Shown: positions 43,534-52,843, counted from the stretch's first letter. The stretch: DNA of 64,000 nucleotides from Hamiltosporidium tvaerminnensis (GCA_022605425.2 JAKIMF020000005.1:1274501-1338500); one strand, 5' to 3'. Translations and numbers: made by a program. The notes: a model not told the origin generated them from the sequence alone.

Positions 43534-44603
43534 TTCAATTTAGCGATTTAAAGCAAGAATGGCCAATAATCACATAAATCTTCGATTTCATTTCTACAGG
43601 AATATTGGTAAGCAATTTTTTTTGGTATTCATAATTCTGATTTCTACCGTTATATTATATAAAAAAAACCTTCAAATTCTTAAATTTACATAAATTATTT
43701 CACTGCAAGTTTTAAACTTCCAGCAATAAGTACAGCTTCTTAAACCGTGCCAATCCAAGTAAATAAAAGTTTAAAATCAAAAATTAGGTTATTTTTTTTC
43801 TTAATATTACTCCATTTCCATCATTATCTTATAAAAAAAATGACTAAAAAATCTAATAAATATAAAAACATATAACAGACAATAAAAAATTCACAAAATT
43901 CTAGTTATATAGTTTCATAACCAGAAAGAACCTGCCATGAGTGATAATTGTTTCTTACATGCTATCGTATTGATACTACGACCATAATTTAATGTATTAA
44001 GTCGTAGTTTAGAAAAGAAAGTCATGTAATTAGACTTTCGATTTTAATTTTTTAGTTCATTCTCTAAAATTACACATAGCCTATTTATTTAATTTTGTAA
44101 GCAAAATGTGATATTATTTATATGATAAAGCATAAAAATTTCTTTATACCTTAAATTTTACAGGACATACCAGAATGAATGAAATAAATAAAAATCATTC
44201 TCTTGTTTCTACAAACAATAAATTTTATTATAATAAAGATACGATGAGCAGAAAGACAATTTCCTTGTTAGAGACGTACTTCAAACTTAGCTGTTTTCCA
44301 GAAAAACATGGCAATATATTTCGATTTCATTTTTTAAAAAATTAGTTTTCTAACACTTAATTATTTTTATAGTGTATTATAACATTTAAGGGTAATTAAA
44401 AATCATATTAGGTATTAAATTCATTACTATTATCCATATCCAGACATAATAAAACTTCAAATCTCATATATAATATACACACATAATAAAACTTAAAACC
44501 TTATTCCCGGAATTCTGAGAAATCATTAATAAATTTAAAATTCATCATTTCCAATTAAAAAAAACCCACTAAAAAGTTTATTTTTTCTTCAACATACACC
44601 AAT
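43534..44603. other. AT-rich spacer, nothing recognised
   Basis: About 1.07 kb between transposon debris and the repeat-rich gene island. No gene, RNA or repeat seen. Confidence 0.5.
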
Positions 44604-44835
44604 TCCAGAAAAATTAATTTAAAAAAATTAAAATTATTTCTTTACCAAAGATCCCCTTACAACCTATAAAATACCAATTTCAGTAAAATTAATTTAAAAA
44701 AATTAAAATTATTTCTTTAACAAAGATCCCCTTAAGACCTATAAAATACCAATTTCAGTAAAATTAATTTAAAAAAATTAAAATTATTTCTTTACCAAAG
44801 ATCCCCCCCTTAAGACCTATAAAACACCAATTTCT
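44604..44835. repeat. Tandem repeat, 75 bp x 3
   Basis: Three copies of a unit containing AAAGATCCCCTTAAGACC, TATAAAATACCAATTTCAGT and AAAATTAATTTAAAAAAATT, with AAAGATCCC starting at 44647, 44722 and 44797 (period 75). It marks the left border of the repeat-rich island. Confidence 0.85.
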
Positions 44836-45295
44836 AATCATAAGAAAACCAGATTAATTATAAAATCTTCAATTTTTTTATGTAAATTCCTTTGAATATT
44901 TCAACACAAAAAAGATAGTTTTAAATTTTCCATATTCTTCTACTACCTGTATACACTTTATTTATACTGTTCTTTATAAACCAACTAAGAACAGTAATGC
45001 TTCTCACTATTACATAATTAGATATTTATAGATCTAGACTTTCTATTACATACAAGAGAGTAATCAATCTAAAAAAAGTAAATTATTTCCTTAATAATCT
45101 TAGCATAAAGAAAAAAATAAAATTTATCAGAAAAATACAAAAAAACATAAAAATTTATTTTAAATATAGAATTCCCACCATTTCATACTTTTATTAAAAA
45201 ATATAAAATAATTTATTTTCACCAATAAAATTCAATTTAAATCAAATAAATCAATTAAACACATATAACATAACTTTTATTAAATTTAAAAAATA
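44836..45295. other. Spacer downstream of the LRR gene, nothing recognised
   Basis: About 460 bp of AT-rich DNA between the 75-bp repeat and the LRR gene's stop codon. Confidence 0.5.
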
Positions 45296-46447
45296 TTAGA
45301 CATTTAATTGTTCATAATAACATTTTTCAGAACACAAAACATATTCCAAAGTAACATTAATACCTTCTCTACATATATTCTCATAAAAATGCAAATTATA
45401 ATCTGTCATATTTCCACAAACAGAACAATAAACCTCTTTTATATCATCTTTTACATTTAATTTATCTTTACACGTATTTGCAAGACTTTTCGTATTTTTA
45501 TTATCAAATTTACTTCTAAGATTGTTAGAAGATAAAAAAGAATTTAAATAAATACTACTCTCCGTATTTTTTACTTCTTCTTCTTTAAAAGATTCTAATA
45601 TATTCTCAACAGACCCATTACAACCCTCACCTTCCATATTTTCACCTTCAAAAATATTTTTTTCGTTTTCACTTTCTTTAAAAAATTTTATCTTCATTTT
45701 TTCTTTTTCATTTAATTTTTGAACAATTTCACCTCCAAAAATATTTTTTTCGTTTTCACTTTCTTTAAAAAATTTTATCTTCATTTTTTCTTTTTCATTT
45801 AATTTTTGAACAATTTCACCTCCAAAAATATTTTTTTCGTTTTCACTTTCTTTAAAAAATTTTATCTTCATTTTTTCTTTTTCATTTAATTTTTGAACAA
45901 TTTCACCTTCAAAAATATTTTTTTCGTTTTCACTTTCTTTAAAAAATTTTATCTTCATTTTTTCTTTTTCATTTAATTTTTGAACAATTTCACCTCCAAA
46001 AAAACAATTATTTTCCAAAAAAAGAACATCCAATTTCATACAAAGTATCTCAGCAGGTATCGTTTTAATACAATTATTAGATAAATTTAATAATTTTAAT
46101 TTTTTCATTTTACAAATACTTTGCGGTATTTTACTAATTTTATTAAATTGTAAAGATAATTCTACAACACTATCGCTTATCAAATATTTAGAAATATATT
46201 TCAAAGAATTACAACATATTGATATACGAATATTTCTATCACGATTTATTCTTTGTAATTGTCTTATTTCTATAGGATACTCCTCTAAATCACACACATC
46301 CCATCTCAGTAAATCTGTTTCACAATTTATTAATTTAGCAGTAGTACTACGAATAGTCTCTTCAATTCTCTCATTACTATAATTTGTAAAGAAAATAGGA
46401 AGAGAAGATGAACGATCCAACCTTCGATTTGATGTCCAATGAGTCAT
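45296..46447 (-). CDS. Leucine-rich-repeat protein with internal 29-residue repeats and a C-terminal zinc-like motif
   Basis: A 383-residue protein. Residues about 90-150 contain three to four leucine-rich repeats (VVELSLQFNKISKIPQSI, LKLLNLSNNCIKTIPAEI, LDVLFLENNCF), a protein-binding fold. Next come four nearly identical 29-residue units (about 151-266: GEIVQKLNEKEKMKIKFFKE, then SENEKNIF), highly charged and likely helical, encoded by 87-bp DNA repeats. The C-terminus has CSVCGNM near 341 and CSEKCYYEQL near 373, suggesting a small treble-clef or HIT-like zinc site. No signal peptide. The ATG at 46445-46447 follows TACCCTTAT closely. The specific function is unknown. The repeat number probably varies between isolates. 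Confidence 0.8.
   Translation of the reverse strand: MTHWTSNRRLDRSSSLPIFFTNYSNERIEETIRSTTAKLINCETDLLRWDVCDLEEYPIEIRQLQRINRDRNIRISICCNSLKYISKYLISDSVVELSLQFNKISKIPQSICKMKKLKLLNLSNNCIKTIPAEILCMKLDVLFLENNCFFGGEIVQKLNEKEKMKIKFFKESENEKNIFEGEIVQKLNEKEKMKIKFFKESENEKNIFGGEIVQKLNEKEKMKIKFFKESENEKNIFGGEIVQKLNEKEKMKIKFFKESENEKNIFEGENMEGEGCNGSVENILESFKEEEVKNTESSIYLNSFLSSNNLRSKFDNKNTKSLANTCKDKLNVKDDIKEVYCSVCGNMTDYNLHFYENICREGINVTLEYVLCSEKCYYEQLNV
45641..45988 (-). repeat. In-frame 87-bp tandem repeat x 4 in the LRR gene
   Basis: Exact 87-bp spacing of TTCACCTYCA at 45641, 45728, 45815, 45902 and 45989. Units differ only at the Gly/Glu codon (CTCC versus CTTC), so duplication is recent or homogenised. Confidence 0.95.
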
Positions 46448-46450
46448 ATA

Positions 46451-46455
46451 AGGGT
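46451..46455 (-). promoter_or_regulatory. CCC start-proximal motif of the LRR gene
   Basis: On the minus strand ACCCT lies 3-4 nt before the ATG. Confidence 0.5.
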
Positions 46456-46494
46456 AGATAAGTGTAAAGTAATTAATTTAAAAAAAATATTTTT

Positions 46495-46680
46495 TACAAC
46501 TGAAAGTCATTATTTGAAGAAAGAGAATTCTCAGAATTGTAATAAAAAATAACAGACTATCATTATTTGTAAAGAAAGAGAATTCTCAGAATTGTAATAA
46601 AAAATAAATAACTGAAAGTCATTATTTGAAGAAAGAGAATTCTCAGAATTGTAATAAAAAATAACTGAAAGTCAGTCCCC
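46495..46680. repeat. Tandem repeat, about 55-61 bp x 3
   Basis: Three copies of ACTGAAAGTCATTATTTG followed by AAGAGAATTCTCAGAATTG and TAATAAAAAATAA. GAGAATTCTC is a perfect palindrome in each. Located in the upstream region of the LRR gene. Confidence 0.85.
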
Positions 46681-47177
46681 TTTAAAACAAAGAAAATTCA
46701 AATAAAAAATTTTAATAAAATGTTTGAGTTTTAAAAAATATTTTTATTTTAATTCAATTTAAATTAAACCCCACCCCCTTATAACAATCTTTTACATTTA
46801 ATTTCTTATAATTTAAACATTAAATTTCTTATAATTTAAACATTTAATTTCAGTTTTCTATATTTTTTTTTCTAAAATATTTTTTTTTCTAAAATATTTT
46901 TATCCTTAAATTATATTCTATTAAAAAAAATAAAAAAGGAATAAATCCCAGAGTAATAAATAATAAAATAATTAAAAAGTTAGAAATAATAAATCTTAGA
47001 AATATATAAAGAAAGAAGAAAATAGAGAAGAAAAGAGAAATAGAAAATAATTAAAGAAATATAAAAAAAATAGAAATTAAAGAAAAATAGAAATTAAAGA
47101 AGAAATAAAAATATAAAAAAGAAATAGAAAAAATATAAAAATATAAGAATAAAGAAAAAAGAATTAAAAAATTCCTT
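46681..47177. other. Spacer with a 250-bp homopurine tract
   Basis: From about 46920 to 47175 the plus strand is almost entirely A and G with scattered T (units like AGAAATAAAGAAGAAAATAG). It lies directly downstream of the eL18 stop codon. No gene seen. Confidence 0.7.
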
Positions 47178-47770
47178 TTATTCGTAAACAGGTTCAGGTT
47201 TATAATTAATTCTTCTTTCCTTTCCTTGTCTCTTCTTTCCACACACACGTGGATAAACTTTAGAGTATTTCTCACCAGTAACACCAAAGTATTTAAACGC
47301 CTTTCTATTCGTACGATCACCACTCATCAGAACAACATCCTCCATACACTTCACCACCTTAAAAAGTCTGTCCAACGTAAAACACTCACCACCAAACTTT
47401 TCAATCTTTTTTTGTGCAGTTCTAGAAAATTCTAAAGCAACCACACGTATTCCAGGTATTTCTATCATTCTCTCATCATCAAGCACTTTACCAACTACTA
47501 CAGCTACCTTATCACTCTTACCTTCCAATTGTCTCACAATATTAGATACTTTTAAAGGATGTTGGTTACTTCTACTCATTCTTAACCTATGTGCTATTTT
47601 CTTTATCACTTCACAATCAGTATTATCAGATATCTTAGTAAATAAGTCAAATAAACCCACTCTGTATATATTCTTGGTTACAGGTGTCTTTCTTACTTGT
47701 AATCTCTTCAATCTCTTTTTCTCAGTTTTTGTCTTTTGCTTAAATAAGAAATAAGAAATTCACTTACCAT
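47178..47770 (-). CDS. 60S ribosomal protein eL18, with a 5' intron
   Basis: Large-subunit ribosomal protein. The frame to 47178 matches eL18 (LFDLFTKISDNTDCEVIKKI, LRMSRSNQHPLKVSNIVRQL, VAVVVGKVLDDERM, then GEKYSKVYPRVCGKK). The frame has no suitable upstream ATG of its own. I infer a 29-nt intron at 47739-47767: ATG / GTAAGT...TATTTAAG / CAAAAGACAAAA. Splicing yields MQKTKTEKKRLKRLQVRK and a protein of 187 residues, the normal eL18 size. An alternative acceptor 6 nt on (CAAAAG) would only drop Gln-Lys. The start follows TACCCTTTAAA. Along with uL1 it follows the microsporidian pattern of introns at the very 5' end of ribosomal protein genes. Neighbours on the same strand are independent, with 500-730 bp spacers. 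Confidence 0.9.
47739..47767 (-). other. Predicted 29-nt spliceosomal intron in eL18
   Basis: Phase-0 intron right after the ATG. Donor GTAAGTG; 3' part TTCTTATTTAAG, which parallels TTCTAATTTTAG of the uL1 intron. Needed to give the eL18 frame a Met start. Confidence 0.8.
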
Positions 47771-47774
47771 TTTA

Positions 47775-47781
47775 AAGGGTA
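47775..47781 (-). promoter_or_regulatory. CCC start-proximal motif of eL18
   Basis: On the minus strand TACCCTT lies 4-6 nt before the ATG at 47770. Confidence 0.55.
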
Positions 47782-47799
47782 AAGAAATAAAAAAATAAA

Positions 47800-48000
47800 A
47801 AAATTAAAATTTTTATGAAAAGAAGTGGGTTGTATAAGTAAAGAAGTGGTTGGATAAGAAAAATAAAAAAATAAAATTTTTATGAAAAGAAGTGGGTTGG
47901 GTAAGAAAGGAAGTGGTTGGATAAGAAAAATAAAAAAATAAAATTTTTATGAAAAGAAGTGGGTTGGATAAGTAAGGAAGTGGTTGGATAAGAAAAATAA
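47800..48000. repeat. Tandem repeat, 67 bp x 3
   Basis: ATGAAAAGAAGTGGGTTG recurs at 47815, 47882 and 47949 (period 67), with GGAAGTGGTTGGATAAG and AAAAATAAAAAAATAAAATT between. It is in the upstream region of eL18. A purine-rich tract continues to about 48105. Confidence 0.9.
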
Positions 48001-48212
48001 AAAAATATTAAGAAGTAAAAAAAAATAAATAAAAAAGAAGAAATAAAAAAAAGAAATAAAAAAAATAAATAAAAAAGAAGAAATAAAAAAAATATTTTTC
48101 TAATTTTTATATTTATTAATCTAACCCTAATCCTAACTAACAAATCTTTAAAATTCAAAACACTTCCCAATTAAATTTATTCCTATAACTTGTCTCTCTT
48201 AACACATAACAC

Positions 48213-48368
48213 TACTCATTCCTCTTCCTTATCTTCTACTTTAATTCTAACAACACAATTCATAAATTCTTTATTAACCTCCCATCTTCCTACTCATTCC
48301 TCTTCCTTATCTTCTACTTTAATTCTAACAACACAATTCATAAATTCTTTATTAACCTCCCATCTTCC
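48213..48368 (-). repeat. 78-bp tandem duplication covering the 3' end of the WD-repeat gene
   Basis: 48213-48290 and 48291-48368 are near-perfect copies (TACTCATTCCTCTTCCTTAT ... CCTCCCATCTTCC). The copy at 48291-48368 encodes the last residues and stop codon of the WD-repeat gene. The other lies just after the stop and is an untranslated relic. 78 bp is a whole number of codons. Confidence 0.9.
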
Positions 48369-49565
48369 TACTCTATTTTCTCTACCACATCCTACATAAT
48401 AAGATTTATTAAAATATTTAATAAAATTAACAACTCCATACACTTCAGCCTTAACTAATACATTAATATCTGTATCAGTAACACTAAAGAAATAAATAAA
48501 ACCGTTTTGTGTTCCAAGAACACATTTATTTTTTTTACTGAGAAATATAGAAGTAATAGAAAATCCTATTGGTTTACAAAGGAAAGGTGTAGATTTTGAA
48601 ATAAGGAAATATAAGAGATATCCTGTATCAGTTCCTACTAAAATTCTTTGTTCGGTATAAAAACCGCCACATTGTATAAATCCTTGGGTGGATTTGTATG
48701 AAAGATGATTTTCTTTTTTAAAAATATAAAATTTTACATCTGAAGTACCAATCACCATTACAAGGCCACCTTTACTCACACATACATATGATATCGGACA
48801 CTTCGGACCATAAAATGTACGTACCAGTGCCACACCACTTCTCAACAAACATATCTTTCTATTTGCTAATCCAACCACCACACCATTTTCCTTACCACAA
48901 TACATCATACTGTTCACACCACAACTTCCAATCTTCAAAGATCTAAAATGCATAAACAAACTATTGCTATATCTTTTAATATTAATATCTTTTTTTATAT
49001 TATTATTATTATCTATATCTTTGTTAGTATTAATATCTTTGTTATTATTAATATCTTTGTTATTATTAATATCTTTATTTATATTAAAATCGTTATTTGT
49101 GTTAATATCATTATTTATAGTTATATGTGTACTTTCCTCACCATTATCCTTATCCATACCTTCCCTATTACCTCTATCTATATCCCCTCTATCAATATCC
49201 TTACCACCATCTATATCCTCTCTAGCACAATCATTATCTCTATCACAATCATTACCACCCTTACCTTTACCACCTTCACCATCCTCTATAATACCCTTAA
49301 CTCTAACCATAAACTGCTCCTCACTACACACATAAACCTTCCCTTTACTCGTCCCAAAATATAAACACCCATTACCACAACACATAGAAATAACACTACA
49401 CCCCACACTAATAACACTACCACCCTTTAATTTACTATCACACACTAAAATAGAAGAATGCTTACCACATATCACTAAATAACACCCAAATATCAGTATA
49501 TCAGTAGGACAACCCTTTAGTCTCTTAAAAGAAATAAAATTAACAGAAATTGAATTACTAACCAT
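48294..49565 (-). CDS. WD-repeat protein, possibly Rrp9/U3-55K
   Basis: A 423-residue protein with beta-propeller-like blades (ILIFGCYLVICGKHSSILVC, CLYFGTSKGKVYVC, RKICLLRSGVALVRTFYG, RILVGTDTGYLLYFLIS, KCVLGTQNGFIYFFSV). The C-terminal segment GCGRENRVGRWEVNKEFMNC resembles the EHRLGRW and arginine-asparagine ending of Rrp9/U3-55K. That protein binds U3 snoRNA for 18S rRNA processing in the nucleolus. Residues about 98-200 form a low-complexity insert (Gly/Asp/Arg then Asn/Ile/Lys/Asp, with INNNKD repeats) that is unusual for the family and encoded by short tandem repeats. Its last 26 codons are duplicated downstream. WD-fold is moderately sure; the Rrp9 identity rests on one motif. Confidence 0.55.
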   Translation of the reverse strand: MVSNSISVNFISFKRLKGCPTDILIFGCYLVICGKHSSILVCDSKLKGGSVISVGCSVISMCCGNGCLYFGTSKGKVYVCSEEQFMVRVKGIIEDGEGGKGKGGNDCDRDNDCAREDIDGGKDIDRGDIDRGNREGMDKDNGEESTHITINNDINTNNDFNINKDINNNKDINNNKDINTNKDIDNNNNIKKDINIKRYSNSLFMHFRSLKIGSCGVNSMMYCGKENGVVVGLANRKICLLRSGVALVRTFYGPKCPISYVCVSKGGLVMVIGTSDVKFYIFKKENHLSYKSTQGFIQCGGFYTEQRILVGTDTGYLLYFLISKSTPFLCKPIGFSITSIFLSKKNKCVLGTQNGFIYFFSVTDTDINVLVKAEVYGVVNFIKYFNKSYYVGCGRENRVGRWEVNKEFMNCVVRIKVEDKEEE

Positions 49566-49573
49566 AAAATTAA

Positions 49574-49580
49574 AGGGTAA
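49574..49580 (-). promoter_or_regulatory. CCC start-proximal motif of the WD-repeat gene
   Basis: On the minus strand TTACCCTTTAATTTT precedes the ATG at 49565 directly, nearly identical to the eL18 leader. Confidence 0.55.
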
Positions 49581-50260
49581 AACAAAAAAAAAGAAATAAA
49601 AGGGAAATAAAAGGAATAAAAAAGAATAAAAATAATGAAAGGGAATGGAAAGGTGTAAGGATAGGTAATAAGAGTAGTAATAAGGGTAGTAGGATTAGTA
49701 TAATAAGGGTAGTAGGATTAGTATAATAAGGGTTAGTAATAAGAGGGTTAATAAGGGTAGTAATAGGAGGGTTAGTAAAGGGTAATAGGATTAGTAGGGT
49801 GTTATTTACAGTACAGTAGATAAAAGGGTGTTAAAAATAAAAATAATTTAAAGAGGTCTTAATACTAGTACAGTAAATTAAAAGGGTCTTAATAATAAAA
49901 TAATAATTTAAAAGGGTGTTAATAAGAGTAGTAATATAAGTGGTGTTAATAATATAATAATAATTAAAAGGGTCTTAAAAATAAAATAATAATTTAAAGG
50001 GTGTTAATAATAAGAGTAGTAATATAAGTGGTATTAATAATACAATAATAATTTAAAAGGGTGTTAATAATATAATAATAATTAAAAGGGTGTTAAAATA
50101 AATAATAATTTAAAAGGGTGTTAATAAGAGTAGTAATATAAGTGGTGTTAATAATACAATAGTAAATAAAGGGTCTTAATACAATAGTATATAAAAGGGT
50201 CTTAATAATACAATAGTAAATAAAAGGGTCTTATTTATTATTACTTTAATTAAAAGTAAA
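49581..50260. repeat. Degenerate short-repeat region (TAGTAATAAGGG and AAAAGGGTGTTAATAA types)
   Basis: About 680 bp of imperfect repeats. First come TAGTAATAAGGGTAGTAGGA-like units (49640-49800), then units of 60-90 bp built from AAAAGGGTSTTAATAATA and AGTAGTAATATAAGTGGTG. No gene. The plus strand is G/A/T-rich with very few C. Confidence 0.8.
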
Positions 50261-50319
50261 TTCACAAGCAAAAGTATTAAAAAAATTAATAAAACTAAAA
50301 ACATATAAACTAGTTAAAA

Positions 50320-50465
50320 TCCCTTTAATCCTATATCCTATACTCCACCTTATATCCTATATCCTAACCCTATATCCTATACTTAACCATATATCCCATA
50401 TCCTAACCCTATATCCCATATCCTATACCTATATCCTATATCCATATCCCTAAAACCACACACCA
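50320..50465. repeat. Degenerate TATATCC / TAACCC repeat
   Basis: A run of 6-8 bp units such as TATATCCTA, TAACCCTA and TATATCCCATA directly downstream of the BiP stop codon. It resembles degenerate telomere-type repeats but is not regular, and similar G-rich units on the plus strand precede it. Confidence 0.75.
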
Positions 50466-50489
50466 TATCACCCCACACCAATTACCATA

Positions 50490-52529
50490 TTATAACTCCT
50501 CTCTTCCCATTTCCTTACCACTCTCCATACTCTCCATCTCTCCTTTAGGTACCCCCTTATCACTAAGCATAGGCTCAACAACACCTTTAAGTGTCTCCAT
50601 CTTCTCTCTAAACATCTCCTTATCAGCACTATTCTTCTCTGCTTCTAACCATGTCTCTACATTAACAATAGCACTCTCTACATTATTCTTAACACTCTCA
50701 CTTAACCCATTCATTCTACTCTTAACACTATCAATATAACTAACCAATTCATTCTTAGCCATATACCTGTCATACACTTCTTTATCTAAATGTTCGTTTT
50801 CTTCTTTTTCTTTTAACATCTTAGCTATTGTCTCTTCATTTAAAGAATAATCGTGTTTATCAAATTTTATTTGTGCTTCTACGTTTTTAGAAAGTTCTTT
50901 AGCAAATACATGTATTGTTCTGTTTGTATCGATACGTACTGTTACTTCTATCTGTGGTACTCCTCTTGGGGCTTGGAAAGGAAGATTAAGAACAAAGGAA
51001 CCTAACTGATGATTTCCTTTAAAACTTGTTCTTTCTCCTTGTGCTACTTTAATACTGACAGCTGGTTGGTTATCTACAGCTGTAGTAAATACTTTGGTAC
51101 CGTTGGATGGAATTGTGGTGTTTCTTTTTAAAAGTGGTACAAAAATGTCTTCATCTACACATATTCCTATTCCCATAGGAAGTACATCTGCTAACTGTAT
51201 CAAATCATCTTTAGCTATGTATTTAGAGAGATATGCAGCATACCAACAAGCACCCTCTGCTACTACTGTGTCTGCATTTAAAGAATGGTCAATTTTTCTT
51301 TTACCAAAAATATCTGCTAAAATCCATCGAACTTTTGGTATTCTAGAAGATCCTCCTACTAATAAAACCTTAGAAATATTAGAAGAACTTCCATTTTCAT
51401 CTTTCTTATATTTATAAAGGATTCCTTCAGAATCAGTCTCACTTAAATATTTGGTTACTTTGTCAAAGACACGTTGACATATTTTATTAAATTCTGAGGT
51501 TTTTAAAGAAAGAGAAACAAATTTGTCTCCTTCGTAGAAAAAGTCATCCTTGTGTGAACAGTCGACTCCTTTGAAATCTTTTTCATCGGATTTGTTTTGT
51601 TTGTCACATAAACTCAACTTAAAATCTTCTACAAATGCTCTCAATCTTAACTCATCATTTACATCTGTAAATTTGACACCTTTTTTCTTTAAAATATCTT
51701 TAAAATGACTAAAAATACAGTCATTTACATCTTCTCCTCCCAAATAATTGTCTCCTGAATATGTTTTAACTTCTAAAAGTTTATCTTCATATTCTAAAAC
51801 TGAAATATCTAAAGTTCCTCCACCAAAATCAAAAACAAGATAATTTTCCAATTTGTCACCACTTTTAGTCATCTGATAAGCATATGCTGCTGCTACTGGT
51901 TCTGCACAATTATATTCTGTTCTAAAACCAGCAAGTGCTGCAGATTTAGCTGTAGCTTCTATTTGGTTGGTAGTAAAATATGCTGGTGTAGTAACAACTA
52001 CCTTACCTACATTATCAAAAGATTCTGAAATATGTCTTTTAAGTCCTTCTAAAATATACCTGGATGCATCAACTGGTGTCACTTTCTTAATAATATTATT
52101 ATTTTCATCTTTAGTATACATCATAACACTAGAACCATCTCCTGACTTAATAAGTTCCATCTCATAACTTACAAGATGCTTATATTCTAAAATCTTTTTT
52201 TCATCGGCTTTGGAAAGTCCCATGTATCTTTTAAAAGCGTAGAGGTAATTGGATTTGTTGGGTTTCTTTTGATTTTCATAAAAAGCATTCCAACCAGTAA
52301 CTGGAAGAGCAGTTTTTTTACCATCGACTTCAAATTGTTCAAATCTTAGGACAGAGGGAGTTGTTTGTTTACCGTTTGGAAAGGTAATAATGGTAGGTTT
52401 GTTGGCTACAGGATCAAACACACAAACACAACTATACGTTGTACCAAGATCAATACCAACAGCTACCGCTTTATTATCATTCTTGTTTTCTAAGGAAAAT
52501 ATAAAACTTAAGAGGAAGAGAAGTTTCAT
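50490..52529 (-). CDS. ER-type Hsp70 chaperone (BiP/Kar2-like)
   Basis: ATP-dependent chaperone of the endoplasmic reticulum lumen that assists protein import and folding. The 679-residue product starts with a signal peptide (MKLLFLLSFIFSLE, cleavage likely before about residue 17-20). The nucleotide-binding domain has GIDLGTTYSCV near 25-35, DFGGGTLD near 234 and VGGSSRIPKV near 390. The substrate-binding domain contains GERTSFKGNHQLGSF and IEVTVRIDTN, and a helical lid follows. The protein ends in REEL, which I read as an HDEL/KDEL-like ER-retrieval signal. Small lysine/aspartate-rich inserts near 305-335 are unusual. A CCCC motif lies about 18 nt before the ATG. Last gene of the minus-strand island. 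Confidence 0.93.
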   Translation of the reverse strand: MKLLFLLSFIFSLENKNDNKAVAVGIDLGTTYSCVCVFDPVANKPTIITFPNGKQTTPSVLRFEQFEVDGKKTALPVTGWNAFYENQKKPNKSNYLYAFKRYMGLSKADEKKILEYKHLVSYEMELIKSGDGSSVMMYTKDENNNIIKKVTPVDASRYILEGLKRHISESFDNVGKVVVTTPAYFTTNQIEATAKSAALAGFRTEYNCAEPVAAAYAYQMTKSGDKLENYLVFDFGGGTLDISVLEYEDKLLEVKTYSGDNYLGGEDVNDCIFSHFKDILKKKGVKFTDVNDELRLRAFVEDFKLSLCDKQNKSDEKDFKGVDCSHKDDFFYEGDKFVSLSLKTSEFNKICQRVFDKVTKYLSETDSEGILYKYKKDENGSSSNISKVLLVGGSSRIPKVRWILADIFGKRKIDHSLNADTVVAEGACWYAAYLSKYIAKDDLIQLADVLPMGIGICVDEDIFVPLLKRNTTIPSNGTKVFTTAVDNQPAVSIKVAQGERTSFKGNHQLGSFVLNLPFQAPRGVPQIEVTVRIDTNRTIHVFAKELSKNVEAQIKFDKHDYSLNEETIAKMLKEKEENEHLDKEVYDRYMAKNELVSYIDSVKSRMNGLSESVKNNVESAIVNVETWLEAEKNSADKEMFREKMETLKGVVEPMLSDKGVPKGEMESMESGKEMGREEL

Positions 52530-52546
52530 TTTTTCTTTTTTTTTTA

Positions 52547-52552
52547 TGGGGT
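52547..52552 (-). promoter_or_regulatory. CCC start-proximal motif of BiP
   Basis: On the minus strand CACCCCAT lies about 18 nt before the ATG at 52529, separated by an A-rich leader. Confidence 0.45.
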
Positions 52553-52731
52553 GGAATTTTTTTTGTTTAAATAGTTTTAACAGCCAATCATTTTCTTACA
52601 AATGGTAGGTAAAATTAAAATGTTTGAATAATGGAGGTGGAGAAAAGGATTTTTAGTTTTAATATTTAAAGAGAAGTAATATTCAAAGAAAAGAAATATT
52701 TATAGAGAAAAGAATTATGATAAGAATGTAT

Positions 52732-52843
52732 ATAATAAAGATACATTATAATAAAGATACATTATAATAAAGATACATTATAATAAAGATACATTATAAT
52801 AAAGATACATTATAATAAAGATACATTATAATAAAGATACATT
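52732..52843. repeat. Tandem repeat, 16 bp x 7
   Basis: Seven perfect copies of ATAATAAAGATACATT (ATACATT at 52741, then every 16 bp to 52837). Confidence 0.95.

Noticed and set aside
48948-49364. Long hydrophobic plus-strand frames of 123-138 codons
   Set aside because: They are antisense shadows of the Asn/Asp repeat insert of the WD-repeat gene; Ile/Leu/Ser-only composition reflects the repeats.
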